DNA from: an uncultured Sphingomonadaceae bacterium
GTDB taxonomy: Bacteria > Pseudomonadota > Alphaproteobacteria > Sphingomonadales > Sphingomonadaceae
Direction of reading: 5' to 3'
DNA: 64,000 nucleotides
Assembly: GCA_913060895.1 (NCBI GenBank)
Contig: CAJXSN010000003.1
Span: 204,130-268,129, forward strand
The position numbers and the translations under genes were made by a program. This document shows positions 19,951-30,057 of the stretch, piece by piece. Below the pieces are notes generated by a model. It was given only the letters and a program-made list of their open reading frames with translations. It ran no database searches and was not told the DNA's origin. How positions within the stretch are numbered: the stretch's first letter is position 1; each line of letters starts with the position of its first letter.

Positions 19951-20556
19951 CTAGCGGCGGGAGCGCGGTTTCCATGTGGCGAGGCGCCAGAAATACGCCA
20001 GTGTCGCAATCACCATAATGGCAATGATAACTCCGCTGACGATGTTGTCGACGTCCGAGAATGTCCGTGCGAGCCATTGTGTACCCAGGATCAACATCAC
20101 GTTCCACAGAGCCGCACCCGCAGCCGTGAAAACAACGAATTTCAGCTTACCCATATGAGCAAGGCCTGCAGGCAGGGAAATCATCGTTCGCATGATTGGC
20201 GTCGCGCGCAGTCCGAAGACGACCCAGTGCCCGTGCCTGCGGAAGAACCTCGTCGCGCGTTCGATATCCTGCCATTCCATTGTCAGCCAGCGGCCCCACC
20301 GAGTTATAAACGGGCCGAGCCGTTCGTAACCGAGGCGATCACCGATCCAGAACCAGAAATAATTTCCCACCACTGTACCAACTGTCCCGGCAATCAGCAG
20401 TGGCCAGAAACCCATGCTGCCGCGCTCGATTGCCAGCGCGCCAGCGCCCATAATGGCCTCGGAGGGCATTGGGGGGAAGATATTTTCCAGCGCCATCAGC
20501 ACAGCGACGCCAATATAGCCCAGCTGCTCGATCAAACTGACAATGAAATCATCCAT
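19951..20556 (-). CDS. DedA family membrane protein
   Basis: MDDFIVSLIEQLGYIGVAVLMALENIFPPMPSEAIMGAGAL ... GRTVVG-like and RHGHWVVFGLRATPIMRTMISLPAGLAHM. Confidence 0.9.
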   Translation of the reverse strand: MDDFIVSLIEQLGYIGVAVLMALENIFPPMPSEAIMGAGALAIERGSMGFWPLLIAGTVGTVVGNYFWFWIGDRLGYERLGPFITRWGRWLTMEWQDIERATRFFRRHGHWVVFGLRATPIMRTMISLPAGLAHMGKLKFVVFTAAGAALWNVMLILGTQWLARTFSDVDNIVSGVIIAIMVIATLAYFWRLATWKPRSRR

Positions 20557-20590
20557 ACAGATGTAATGCGCGGCCGAGTGTCCTGTGCCG

Positions 20591-21565
20591 TCAGCCGGCA
20601 ATATCTGCGTGGCGACGTTCCAGCGCATCCCAGATCGCGCCAGCTGTATCGGTGCCATTGAAGTTGTCGATTGCGACAATGCCGGTTGGACTGGTTACGT
20701 TTATTTCTGTCAGCCATTTGCCGCCGATCACATCGATACCGACAAATACCAATCCGCGTTTCTTCAGTTCCGGCCCCATTGCAGCGCAAATCTCTTCCTC
20801 GCGCGGGGTCAGCGTAGCAGCTTCGGCAAAACCGCCCTGCGCCAGATTGGAACGGAACTCACCCTTGCCCGGCTTGCGATTGATGGCTCCTGCGAATTCC
20901 CCGTCGACCAGCACGATGCGTTTGTCGCCTTCGCTCACTTCAGGTAGGAAAGGCTGCACCATATGCGGTTCGGGCCATGTCTGGTTGAACACTTCGAACA
21001 GCGCGGAGATATTGGTGCCATCCGCATCCAGTTTGAAGATCGCCTTCCCTCCATTACCATGGAGTGGTTTGACCACGATCGCCCCATGCCTCTGCTGAAA
21101 TGCGCGTACTTCTTCCAGCGTTCGCGCAATCAGTGTGGGCGGCATAAACTGCGCGTAATCAAGGACAAACATTTTTTCCGGCGCATTGACCACTTCGCGC
21201 GGATCGTTGCTGACCAGAGTCTGGCCCTTAAGCCGGTCAAGTATCAGCGCGGCGCTGATGTAGCCCAGATCAAAGGGCGGATCCTGCCGCATCAAAATCA
21301 CATCAACGTCCTTTGCCAGATCGGTCTGGCGGCGCTCTCCCATACTGTAATGGTCACCCTCTACACGCTGAACGGTCACAGGGGCGCAATGGGCAGTGAT
21401 GCGGCCCGTTGTGGAACCGTCCGCTTCCCACGCCAGCGATCCGACATCGTAATGCATAACCGTGTGGCCGCGTTTCTGGGCTGCGATCATGAGAGCAAAG
21501 CTGGAATCACCAGCGATGTTGATGCTGTCCATGGAGTCCATCTGGACGGCTACGCGCAAAGTCAT
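20591..21565 (-). CDS. gshB: Glutathione synthase
   Basis: VAVQMDSMDSINIAGDSSFALMIAAQKRGH ... VVKPLHGNGGKAIFKL ... FVGIDVIGGKWLTEINVTSPTGI. Confidence 0.96.
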   Translation of the reverse strand: MTLRVAVQMDSMDSINIAGDSSFALMIAAQKRGHTVMHYDVGSLAWEADGSTTGRITAHCAPVTVQRVEGDHYSMGERRQTDLAKDVDVILMRQDPPFDLGYISAALILDRLKGQTLVSNDPREVVNAPEKMFVLDYAQFMPPTLIARTLEEVRAFQQRHGAIVVKPLHGNGGKAIFKLDADGTNISALFEVFNQTWPEPHMVQPFLPEVSEGDKRIVLVDGEFAGAINRKPGKGEFRSNLAQGGFAEAATLTPREEEICAAMGPELKKRGLVFVGIDVIGGKWLTEINVTSPTGIVAIDNFNGTDTAGAIWDALERRHADIAG

Positions 21566-21601
21566 ATTCGAACTCCAATTATCCTGAGCCCGAAAATAGG
21601 G

Positions 21602-21952
21602 CTAGGGTTGCCAGGCATTAGGGATGTGGCGTGGCAGAGTGCCGGGTGCAAGCAGGATCACGTCGACGCGAATATCTTCCCCATCCTGCGCGTATTCATG
21701 CGCGACGCATTCCACGGCGCCTGCGACTCGCTGGAGCCTATACGCATCTATGGCGTGATCGAGGTCGGTCTTGTTCCGCCGCCATTTAACTTCGACGAAA
21801 GCGATCAGCGCGCCGCGCTTGACAATCAGGTCAATCTCTCCGCGCGGAGTTTTTACCCGCCGCGCAAGGATACGCCAGCCTTTCGCCTGCAACCACAAGG
21901 CGGCCCGCGTTTCTCCATCACGGCCGTGCTTCTCGGCTTGCTGGCGCTTCAC
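21602..21952 (-). CDS. YraN/UPF0102 family nuclease-like protein
   Basis: GRDGETRAALWLQAKGWRILARRVKTPRGEIDLIVKRGALIAFVEVKWR. Confidence 0.92.
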   Translation of the reverse strand: MKRQQAEKHGRDGETRAALWLQAKGWRILARRVKTPRGEIDLIVKRGALIAFVEVKWRRNKTDLDHAIDAYRLQRVAGAVECVAHEYAQDGEDIRVDVILLAPGTLPRHIPNAWQP

Positions 21953-22794
21953 TCGGCCCGCAATTCGAGTGCTCTGGCGTAGAGCGCTTTGCGGTCTGCG
22001 CCTGTCGCTTTGGCTACTTTGCCCGCAGCCTGCGAAGGCTTGTCCGCCAGCAGGGCCTCGCGCAGCAAGGTATCAAGATCATGGTCTTCCTCGTCCGTTT
22101 CTGGCGGGCCGATCAGTAGTACAATCTCGCCCTTGGGCTGATGGGCCTCGTAATAGGCGATCAGGCTATCAGCCGTGCCTCTGCGGCATTCCTCGTGCAG
22201 TTTGGTCAATTCCCGCGCCACAGCAATTTCGCGCACGCCAAGCACGTTCGAAATAGTTCGGAGGGATTTCGTCAGACGCGGGCCTGTCTCGTAAAAAACC
22301 AGCGTGCTGTTGATGCGCCCAAATTCGGCCAGAATATCGGCGCGCGCTTTCTCTTTTACCGGCAGAAACCCGCCGAACAGGAAACGATCGTTTGGCAGAC
22401 CGGATACGGTTAGCCCGGCGATAACAGCGCAGGCACCTGGCAAGGTCGTGATCGGCACACCGGCTTCGCGGCAATCATTGACGAGGCGATACCCTGGGTC
22501 GCTGACCAGCGGCGTACCCGCATCACTTACCAGAGCCACCGCACGGGTCTGCATCGATTCGATCAGTCGTGCCCGGTCCCGCTCTCCGGCATGATCGTCA
22601 TATCGCCATAGAGGCTTGGAAAGCCCCAGATGCTTCATCAGTTTGCCGGTAACCCGCGTATCCTCACACGCGATACCGTCGCACCGTGCCAGCACATTAG
22701 TTGCCCGCAACGTAATATCGCCAAGATTGCCAATCGGCGTAGCAACGATATAGAGCCCGGCAGGCAGAGGTTCGGTTGTGTGCGTGTTTGTCAC
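21949..22794 (-). CDS. rsmI: 16S rRNA (cytidine(1402)-2'-O)-methyltransferase RsmI, probable GTG start
   Basis: GLYIVATPIGNLGDITLRATNVLARCDGIACEDTRVTGKLMKHLG...ALVSDAGTPLVSDPGYRLV. Overlaps the yraN-like gene. Confidence 0.93.
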   Translation of the reverse strand: MTNTHTTEPLPAGLYIVATPIGNLGDITLRATNVLARCDGIACEDTRVTGKLMKHLGLSKPLWRYDDHAGERDRARLIESMQTRAVALVSDAGTPLVSDPGYRLVNDCREAGVPITTLPGACAVIAGLTVSGLPNDRFLFGGFLPVKEKARADILAEFGRINSTLVFYETGPRLTKSLRTISNVLGVREIAVARELTKLHEECRRGTADSLIAYYEAHQPKGEIVLLIGPPETDEEDHDLDTLLREALLADKPSQAAGKVAKATGADRKALYARALELRAE

Positions 22795-22833
22795 ACACGA
22801 CCCATGAACCAGCGGATGAGGGAGTCGCAAGCA

Positions 22834-24018
22834 ATGAAGCGTTTCAATCTGGGTAAGCAGGCGTTGATCGTCGCCGGTACAGCGGCCCTTCTAGGCGGTT
22901 GCCAGATTATTCCCAAGGGTCCTACGACCTCCGCATCGGGTATGCCCGATGCCGGCACGCAGGCTCCTTCGCCTGAACCCAGTGCCACTGCCCTCCCCTC
23001 TGGCGATACGGAGCGTCACCGGGTGGCGCTGCTAGTCCCGATGTCGGGGGGCAACGCCAATGTCGGCCAGTCGATCTCCAATGCGATGATGATGGCGATC
23101 CTCGATACCAATGCCGACAATCTTCGCATTACGACCTATGATACCGCTGGTGGTGCCAGAGATGCCGCACGCCGTGCAATCAATGATGGTAGCAAGCTTA
23201 TTCTGGGCCCATTGATGGCAGAGAATGTGGCGCAGGTTCTGGCGGAAGCTCGACCGGCTGAAGTGCCACTGATTTCTTTTTCCAATGATTCCGGTGTCGC
23301 CGGAGCCGATGTTTTTGTGATGGGGCACCTGCCTTCGCAATCCATCGCACGGTCGGTCGGATATGCGCAAAGCAAGGGTGCCCGCAATTTCAGTATCTTG
23401 GCACCGGAGGGTGAATATGGCCGCCGTGCAGAGGCTTCACTGGCGGCGGCACTGCGCGGGACGGGGGGCGGGCTTGTCTCTTCCGAACGCTACACCCGCG
23501 GTAACACCTCCATTGTCAGCGCTGCCCAGCGTTTGCGGCAGGCAGGTGGATATGATGCCGTGGTGCTGGCCGACAATGCGCGTATGGCAGCACAGGCTGC
23601 AGCAGTGCTGAAGCCATCCGGTCAGGGCTCTACCCAGTTGATCGGCACGGAACTATGGAGCGGTGAAAGCTCGATTACCCGCGATGACTCTCTGCGCGGC
23701 GCGATTTTCTCCTCGGTCTCGGATGCGCGCTTCAAACGTTTTTCGGAAAGTTACCAGTCGCGTTTTGGCGGTCAACCATTCAGGATTGCCACCCTTGGTT
23801 ACGACTCTGTTCTGCTGGCCCTTCGGGTGGCGCAGGACTGGCGCGTGGGACGATCTTTTCCGACAAACAAACTGCGTGATGACGGTGGCTTTCTGGGGCT
23901 GGACGGGGCCTTCCGGTTCCAGCGCAGTGGCGAAGCGGAGCGCGCGATGGAAGTGCGCGAGGTGCGTGATGGCAAGATCGTAATTCTCGACGAAGCACGG
24001 CAGCGCTTCGGTGACTGA
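22834..24018 (+). CDS. Penicillin-binding protein activator (LpoA-like periplasmic-binding lipoprotein)
   Basis: MKRFNLGKQALIVAGTAALLGGCQ lipobox; RVALLVPMSGGNANVGQSISNAMMMAILD...LILGPLMAENV; divergent from rsmI. Confidence 0.85.
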   Translation: MKRFNLGKQALIVAGTAALLGGCQIIPKGPTTSASGMPDAGTQAPSPEPSATALPSGDTERHRVALLVPMSGGNANVGQSISNAMMMAILDTNADNLRITTYDTAGGARDAARRAINDGSKLILGPLMAENVAQVLAEARPAEVPLISFSNDSGVAGADVFVMGHLPSQSIARSVGYAQSKGARNFSILAPEGEYGRRAEASLAAALRGTGGGLVSSERYTRGNTSIVSAAQRLRQAGGYDAVVLADNARMAAQAAAVLKPSGQGSTQLIGTELWSGESSITRDDSLRGAIFSSVSDARFKRFSESYQSRFGGQPFRIATLGYDSVLLALRVAQDWRVGRSFPTNKLRDDGGFLGLDGAFRFQRSGEAERAMEVREVRDGKIVILDEARQRFGD

Positions 24019-24109
24019 CGCCGATTGGCGGACAGACCCGGGACCGTCGCTGGCGAAAACTATCGCAACCTGCTTGTGAGCGCAGTCATGCGCTGCCTAT
24101 AGCAATTCC

Positions 24110-26098
24110 ATGCCTGACAAGACGCCCGATGATCTGTTCGATGGAACCCCTGCCTCCAGCGGCGATTACAATGCTTCCTCTATCGAGGTTCTGGAAGGGC
24201 TTGAGCCGGTTCGCCGCCGTCCCGGTATGTATATCGGCGGGACGGACGAGCGTGCACTGCATCATCTTGTCGCCGAAGTTCTCGACAATGCGATGGACGA
24301 AGCGGTGGCAGGCCATGCCACACGCATCGAGCTCAGCGTCGAGGAAGGCAACCGCATCACCGTGACCGATAACGGGCGCGGTATTCCGGTGGATGAGCAT
24401 CCCAAATATCCCGGAAAGTCGACGCTGGAGGTCATTCTCTCAACGCTTCACTCAGGCGGTAAGTTCTCCGGCAAAGCTTACGCCACCAGCGGCGGCTTGC
24501 ACGGCGTTGGCGTAAGTGTGGTCAATGCGTTGTCCAGCCTGACGCGCGTCGAAGTCGCTCGCGATCGTCAGCTATATGTGCAGGAGTTCTCCAAAGGTCT
24601 GTCGCTTGGCCCGATTGAGAAACTTGGCCCCACCCCCAACCGGCGCGGAACCACCGTAACCTTCGTTCCGGACACCGAGATTTTCGGTGATCGCAAGTTC
24701 AAGCCTGGGCGTCTTTTCAAACTGGCACGATCAAAAGCATATTTGTTTGCTGGCGTGGAAATCCGCTGGAAATGCGCCGAGGCATTGGCGACGGAAGAAA
24801 TCCCGGCTGAGGCGGTGTTCAAATTCCCTGGCGGTCTGGCCGATCATCTGGCCGAGCAGACCCAGGGCCGCGAATGCGTTACCGCCGAACCCTTCACCGG
24901 CACGCAGGAATTCCCTGAAGAGGCTGGCCGCGTCGAATGGGCCATTGCATGGCCGTTGTGGTCCGACGGCTCGACAAGCTGGTATTGCAACACCGTGCCT
25001 ACCCCCGATGGCGGAACCCACGAACAGGGCCTGCGCGCCGCTGTCACGAAAGGGCTGCGCGCATTCGGGGAATTGACCGGGGCGAAGAAGGCCAAGGATA
25101 TAACTGCTGACGATGTGATGACCGGCGGCGAGGTAATGCTCAGCGTTTTCATTCGCGACCCGCAGTTTCAGAGCCAGACGAAAGATCGCCTGACATCCCC
25201 CGAAGCCGCACGACTGGTCGAAAACGCCATGCGCGATCATTTCGACCTGTTCCTTTCCGGCAATATGGAGCGTGGCAAAGCCCTGCTGGGCAGTGTCATG
25301 GAGCGGATGGACGAGCGCCTGCGCCGCAAGCAGGAACGTGAGATCAAGCGTAAGACCGCGACCAACGCCAAGAAGCTGCGCCTGCCCGGCAAGCTGACCG
25401 ATTGCAGTGGTGAAGGCGGCGGCGAGACAGAGCTGTTTATTGTCGAAGGCGATTCAGCCGGTGGCAGCGCCAAGCAGGCCCGGAACCGCAAGACTCAGGC
25501 GATCCTGCCGATCCGCGGGAAGATCCTCAACGTCGCCAGCGCCACCGCCGAAAAAATTCGCGCCAACGCTGAAATCGCCGATCTGACGCTGGCTATGGGC
25601 TGCGGCACGCGCAAGGATTGCGACGCGGAAAGCCTGCGTTATGACCGTATCATCATCATGACCGATGCAGATGTCGACGGTGCGCATATCGCCACGCTGC
25701 TGATGACGTTCTTCTTTCAGGAAATGGCAGACATCGTGAGGAACGGGCATTTGTATCTTGCCCAGCCGCCGCTTTACCGACTGACTGCTGGTAAGGAGAG
25801 CCGGTATGCTCAGGACGAGGCGCACCGGATCGAGTTGGAAGAGACGGTGTTCAAGGGTAAAAAGGTGGATGTCGGCCGGTTTAAAGGCCTCGGCGAGATG
25901 AACCCTGGCCAGCTGCGCGAAACCACCATGAACCCCGACACCCGCAGCCTGATCCGGATCACCTTGCCCGCCGAGCACGAGCAGCGCCATGCGGTTAAGG
26001 AGCTGGTTGACCGTCTGATGGGCCGCAACCCCGAACACCGCTTCAACTTCATTCAGAATCGCGCAGGCGAAATAGACCGGGATATGATTGATGCCTGA
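24110..26098 (+). CDS. parE: DNA topoisomerase IV subunit B
   Basis: EGLEPVRRRPGMYIGGTDERALHHLVAEVLDNAMDEA...FIVEGDSAGGSAKQARNRKTQAILPIRGKILNV. Confidence 0.96.
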   Translation: MPDKTPDDLFDGTPASSGDYNASSIEVLEGLEPVRRRPGMYIGGTDERALHHLVAEVLDNAMDEAVAGHATRIELSVEEGNRITVTDNGRGIPVDEHPKYPGKSTLEVILSTLHSGGKFSGKAYATSGGLHGVGVSVVNALSSLTRVEVARDRQLYVQEFSKGLSLGPIEKLGPTPNRRGTTVTFVPDTEIFGDRKFKPGRLFKLARSKAYLFAGVEIRWKCAEALATEEIPAEAVFKFPGGLADHLAEQTQGRECVTAEPFTGTQEFPEEAGRVEWAIAWPLWSDGSTSWYCNTVPTPDGGTHEQGLRAAVTKGLRAFGELTGAKKAKDITADDVMTGGEVMLSVFIRDPQFQSQTKDRLTSPEAARLVENAMRDHFDLFLSGNMERGKALLGSVMERMDERLRRKQEREIKRKTATNAKKLRLPGKLTDCSGEGGGETELFIVEGDSAGGSAKQARNRKTQAILPIRGKILNVASATAEKIRANAEIADLTLAMGCGTRKDCDAESLRYDRIIIMTDADVDGAHIATLLMTFFFQEMADIVRNGHLYLAQPPLYRLTAGKESRYAQDEAHRIELEETVFKGKKVDVGRFKGLGEMNPGQLRETTMNPDTRSLIRITLPAEHEQRHAVKELVDRLMGRNPEHRFNFIQNRAGEIDRDMIDA

Positions 26099-26465
26099 CG
26101 AGACCACACCGTCAGACGAGAAGGAGGGCGACGTTATGGCCGGGGACCGCCGTATAGCGCGGACCGACACCGCATTGCCTGACTGGTACGCATCCGATGC
26201 TGCCTACCGTCCCATTCCCATTGTCTGGTTTGGCGGCGCTCTCATCATGCAGGTGGTTGCCATACCGGTAATCGCCTGGCTTTCATTGGCACTGATCGGT
26301 TTTGGTCCGATAGTCACAACGGCCTTCTTGCTACTCGCCAGCGGGTTTCTCTGGCAGTTCACTTGGGAACGCGGAATGCAAGACGCAGCAGTTGGATGGC
26401 AAATCGCCACCGGCGCCAGTCTTATGTTTTTTCTGGCCATTGGTGTGATCGGAATTTTCGGTTAG
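26091..26465 (+). CDS. Small hypothetical membrane protein
   Basis: Starts at ATG overlapping the parE stop; MPDETTPSDEKEGDV... then three hydrophobic segments. Confidence 0.6.
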   Translation: MPDETTPSDEKEGDVMAGDRRIARTDTALPDWYASDAAYRPIPIVWFGGALIMQVVAIPVIAWLSLALIGFGPIVTTAFLLLASGFLWQFTWERGMQDAAVGWQIATGASLMFFLAIGVIGIFG

Positions 26466-27688
26466 CTAAGCTCCACCTTCTTTGTGTGAATATGCAGGTG
26501 TCCTTCCAGCGTTTTGTGCACGGGGCACTTATCTGCAATCTCGATCAGTTTTACGCGGTCGGCGTCTGACAGACCATCACCCTCTATGGTGATTGCGCGA
26601 TTGAGGGCCTGCAACTGTGTGCCCTTTTCCATCGCTTCCACATGGCCGCAATCTTCCTTATGCTTGCGCTCATGCGTGACATGGATGCTCACGCCTTCCA
26701 GTGGCAATCCCTTGCGGTCGGCGTACATTTTCATCGTCATGGCCGTACAGGTGCCTAGCGCAGCGTTGAGCAGATCGTAGGGCGTCGGGCCGGTGTCATC
26801 ACCGCCATAGCTGCGCGGTTCATCGGCCACGAAGCGGTGGCTGGAAGTATGGACTTCGGTGCCGAACTTGCCGTGACCGGTGCATACGATAACGCCGTCC
26901 GCCGGCATGGGCCAATCGTCCTTCATCGGCAGGTAACGGCTTGCCCAACTGCTGATAACACCTGCCACAAAGGTGGCATCGGCAGCATCGGTCAGCAGGT
27001 GATCCGCACCCGCCAAACTGACAAAGCTCTTGGGATGTTTGGCAGCCTGGAACAGGTTTGACGCATGCTCAACACTCACGATTTCGTCGGTCGGAGAATG
27101 ACAGAACATCAAAGGCACCCGCAGGTCACCAACCTCTTCTAACAAGTCGATTTCCCGGGTTTTGTCGAGAAATGACTTGCTCAGATGGAAGGTTCGCCCG
27201 CCGATGGTTACCTCGCCCTGCCCCTCAGCCTCGATAATGCCTAGATCGCCTTTGATATTGTGCAGCACATGGGGAACATCGGACGGCGCACCTATCGTTG
27301 CGATTGCAGAGACTTTCCGTCGCTCCATCATCTTGGCTGCAGCCAAGACCGCAGCCCCGCCCAGACTGTGACCGATCAACAGCAAGCCATTGCCGAACCG
27401 CGCGCACAAGGCATTAGCGGAGGCCACCAAATCTTCGACATCGCTGGCAAAGCCTGCGCGCCCGAAATCGCCGCCACTACCGCCCAGCCCGGTGAAGTCG
27501 AACCGCAATGTGGCGATGCCTTCCCGGGCCAGAGCTCGGGTGACCTCAACCGCTGCCTTGCTCTGCTTCGTGCAGGTGAAACAGTGCGCAAACAACGCTG
27601 CGCCGCGTACCAGACCGGTGGGCAATTCCAGCGAGCCGGACAATTCATGGCCCGCATCGGCGATGATGGTGATTGTTTCGGTTGGCAT
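26462..27688 (-). CDS. Bifunctional alpha/beta hydrolase - OsmC family protein
   Basis: N-terminal GHSLGGAAVLAAAK hydrolase; C-terminal GTCTAMTMKMYADRKGLPLEGVSIHVTHERKH...DKCPVHKTLEG OsmC motifs. Confidence 0.92.
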   Translation of the reverse strand: MPTETITIIADAGHELSGSLELPTGLVRGAALFAHCFTCTKQSKAAVEVTRALAREGIATLRFDFTGLGGSGGDFGRAGFASDVEDLVASANALCARFGNGLLLIGHSLGGAAVLAAAKMMERRKVSAIATIGAPSDVPHVLHNIKGDLGIIEAEGQGEVTIGGRTFHLSKSFLDKTREIDLLEEVGDLRVPLMFCHSPTDEIVSVEHASNLFQAAKHPKSFVSLAGADHLLTDAADATFVAGVISSWASRYLPMKDDWPMPADGVIVCTGHGKFGTEVHTSSHRFVADEPRSYGGDDTGPTPYDLLNAALGTCTAMTMKMYADRKGLPLEGVSIHVTHERKHKEDCGHVEAMEKGTQLQALNRAITIEGDGLSDADRVKLIEIADKCPVHKTLEGHLHIHTKKVELS

Positions 27689-27777
27689 AAGGTTCTCCTT
27701 TGCCTTACCCCTAGCAGGGGAAGTGCATCTGGTAAGCGCAGTTGCACGATGCGCCTTGGTGATCCAATGCGTGGGCT

Positions 27778-29085
27778 ATGTTTCGAAACTTTATCGCCAC
27801 CTGCTTCGCCATCTTCCCGCTGTTCTTGGCTGCACCCGCAATAGCGCAAGAGCAGGGCCTTTCACCGGAGACAAACAATCCAGCCGCTGTTCTGCACCAG
27901 CGTGCGGAAGACATTGCGCAGGTCATGCTCGGCGAACGCGATGCAGCGGATGTCTTCGGCCCCCAATTCCTCGCTGAAGTTTCACCCGGTAGGTTCGCGC
28001 AAATCGTCCAGCAAGTTACAGACCAGTTCGGTGATCTGGTCGGAGTGGAGCGGATCGAGCCGACCGGGCCACATAGCGCGACGCTCTATCTGCGATTTGA
28101 AAAGGCCATCGGTTCCGGCCCACTGACTTTGGATCCAACACCCCCGAATAAAGTCGCCGGCCTCATACTGGCCAGTTTTGCACCTATTGATGATGATCTG
28201 GCAAAAGTAACTGCCGACCTAGAGGCTCTACCGGGCTCAATCAGTGCTTTGTTTGCCCCCCTTGATGCGGGTTCAACACCTGTCCTGGCGCTACAGTCGG
28301 ACAAGCCTCTAGCCATCGCCTCCACGTTCAAACTCTACGTCCTCTCGGCCCTTGCGCAGTCTATTGAGGCTGGTGAGCGTAGCTGGAGCGATGTAATTAC
28401 ACTGGATCGCAAGTCCTTTCCCAGCGGGCGGATGCATCTGTGGCCGGAAGGTTCACCCGTCACCCTGCATACGCTGGCCACCCAAATGGTAACGATCAGC
28501 GACAATACGGCGACCGATATGCTGTTCCATGAGCTGGGGCGGAGCGCAGTTGAGGCAGAAATGCGAGAAAGCGGCCATTCATCACCGCAGTCGATGACTC
28601 CGATGCTTTCCACTTTGGAGCTGTTCGCTTTGAAGGGAAGCCCCGCCAATCGCGAGAAATACCTCGCTGCCGACGAGGGCGGCAAGCGCCTCATTCTGTG
28701 CGATTTCGAGGATGATATAGGCGGTAATCCCGATGAAATCACCCCGCCCCGTTTCAGCCAGCCAACCTCCATCGACACTGTGGAATGGTTCGCCAGCACT
28801 CGCGATTTGGCTGCAGTCATGGCGCGGTTCATTTCGTTAAGCGATTCCGCGGCGCGCGAAATCCTGAGTGTGGCTCCCGCCCTGCCCGTGTCGCTGGTCG
28901 ATGATTGGCAATATGTCGGTTACAAAGGCGGGTCGGAGCCGGGCGTTCTCAACCTCACATGGCTGTTGCAGGATGCGGCAGGCGGCTGGCATATCCTCGC
29001 CCTGTCATGGAACAATACAGAGGCACCGCTTGATCATTCCCGGCTTGAACTCATCGCCCAGCGGCTTATCCGGCTCCGGCCTTAG
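27778..29085 (+). CDS. Secreted class A beta-lactamase-like serine hydrolase with extra N-terminal domain
   Basis: Signal peptide; IASTFKLYVLSAL (SxxK), ISDNTATDML (SDN), YKGGSEPG (K-G box). Confidence 0.8.
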   Translation: MFRNFIATCFAIFPLFLAAPAIAQEQGLSPETNNPAAVLHQRAEDIAQVMLGERDAADVFGPQFLAEVSPGRFAQIVQQVTDQFGDLVGVERIEPTGPHSATLYLRFEKAIGSGPLTLDPTPPNKVAGLILASFAPIDDDLAKVTADLEALPGSISALFAPLDAGSTPVLALQSDKPLAIASTFKLYVLSALAQSIEAGERSWSDVITLDRKSFPSGRMHLWPEGSPVTLHTLATQMVTISDNTATDMLFHELGRSAVEAEMRESGHSSPQSMTPMLSTLELFALKGSPANREKYLAADEGGKRLILCDFEDDIGGNPDEITPPRFSQPTSIDTVEWFASTRDLAAVMARFISLSDSAAREILSVAPALPVSLVDDWQYVGYKGGSEPGVLNLTWLLQDAAGGWHILALSWNNTEAPLDHSRLELIAQRLIRLRP

Positions 29086-29189
29086 CGGTTGACCGGTAAT
29101 TTCATCGGCAGTTCGACCCGTAGTCACTCTTGCCCTTGTCCCCGTGGCTCGCTAGCCGTCTCTCAAATACAAGTTGCATGGGAAAACCG

Positions 29190-30038
29190 ATGACCGAACG
29201 TTTTGAAGGCACCGAAGATTATATCGCAACCGACGACCTGAAAGTCGCCGTCGATGCGGCAGTTATGCTGCGCCGCCCGCTGCTGGTGAAGGGCGAGCCT
29301 GGCACGGGTAAGACGGTGCTGGCGCATGAGATTGCAAAAGCCATCGGTGCCCCGCTGATCGAATGGAACGTGAAGTCTACCACCAAGGCGCAGCAAGGAC
29401 TGTATGAATACGATGCGGTTGCGCGTTTGCGTGACGGCCAGCTTGGCGACGAGCGTGTTCACGACATCGCCAACTACATCAAAAAAGGTAAATTGTGGGA
29501 GGCCTTCACTGCTCCCGAATTGCCCGTCCTGCTGATCGATGAAATCGACAAGGCCGACATCGAGTTTCCCAACGATCTGCTGCAAGAACTCGACCGGATG
29601 AGCTTCGATGTTTACGAAACTCACGAAACGATTACTGCTAAAGAACGCCCGATCGTGGTCATCACATCGAACAATGAAAAGGAACTGCCCGACGCTTTTC
29701 TGCGCCGCTGTTTCTTCCACTATATCAAGTTCCCCGATCGTGAGACGATGCGCGACATCATCGATGTCCACTATCCCGACATCCAGAAGACGCTGGTGAC
29801 CAAGGCTATGGATGTCTTTTACGAAATCCGCGAAGTGCCGGGTCTGAAGAAAAAGCCCAGCACCAGCGAATTGCTCGATTGGCTGAAACTGCTGATGAAC
29901 GAGGATATGCCGCTGGAGGTTCTGCAGGACAGCAATCCCAATACTGCAATACCGCCGCTGCACGGCGCGCTGCTGAAGAACGAGCAGGATGTAATGTTGT
30001 TCGAGCGGTTGGCATTTATGAGCCGGCGTCAGACTTAG
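29190..30038 (+). CDS. MoxR-family AAA+ ATPase
   Basis: LVKGEPGTGKTVLAHEIAKAIGAPLIEWNVKSTTKAQQGLYEYDAVARL...VLLIDEIDKADIEFPNDLLQELDRM. Confidence 0.92.
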   Translation: MTERFEGTEDYIATDDLKVAVDAAVMLRRPLLVKGEPGTGKTVLAHEIAKAIGAPLIEWNVKSTTKAQQGLYEYDAVARLRDGQLGDERVHDIANYIKKGKLWEAFTAPELPVLLIDEIDKADIEFPNDLLQELDRMSFDVYETHETITAKERPIVVITSNNEKELPDAFLRRCFFHYIKFPDRETMRDIIDVHYPDIQKTLVTKAMDVFYEIREVPGLKKKPSTSELLDWLKLLMNEDMPLEVLQDSNPNTAIPPLHGALLKNEQDVMLFERLAFMSRRQT

Positions 30039-30057
30039 TAGGGCGTACTGCCTTTTA

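Noticed and set aside
20963-21982. 339-aa + strand ORF antisense to gshB and yraN-like genes
   Set aside because: Shadow ORF; the reverse strand encodes clear GshB and YraN proteins.
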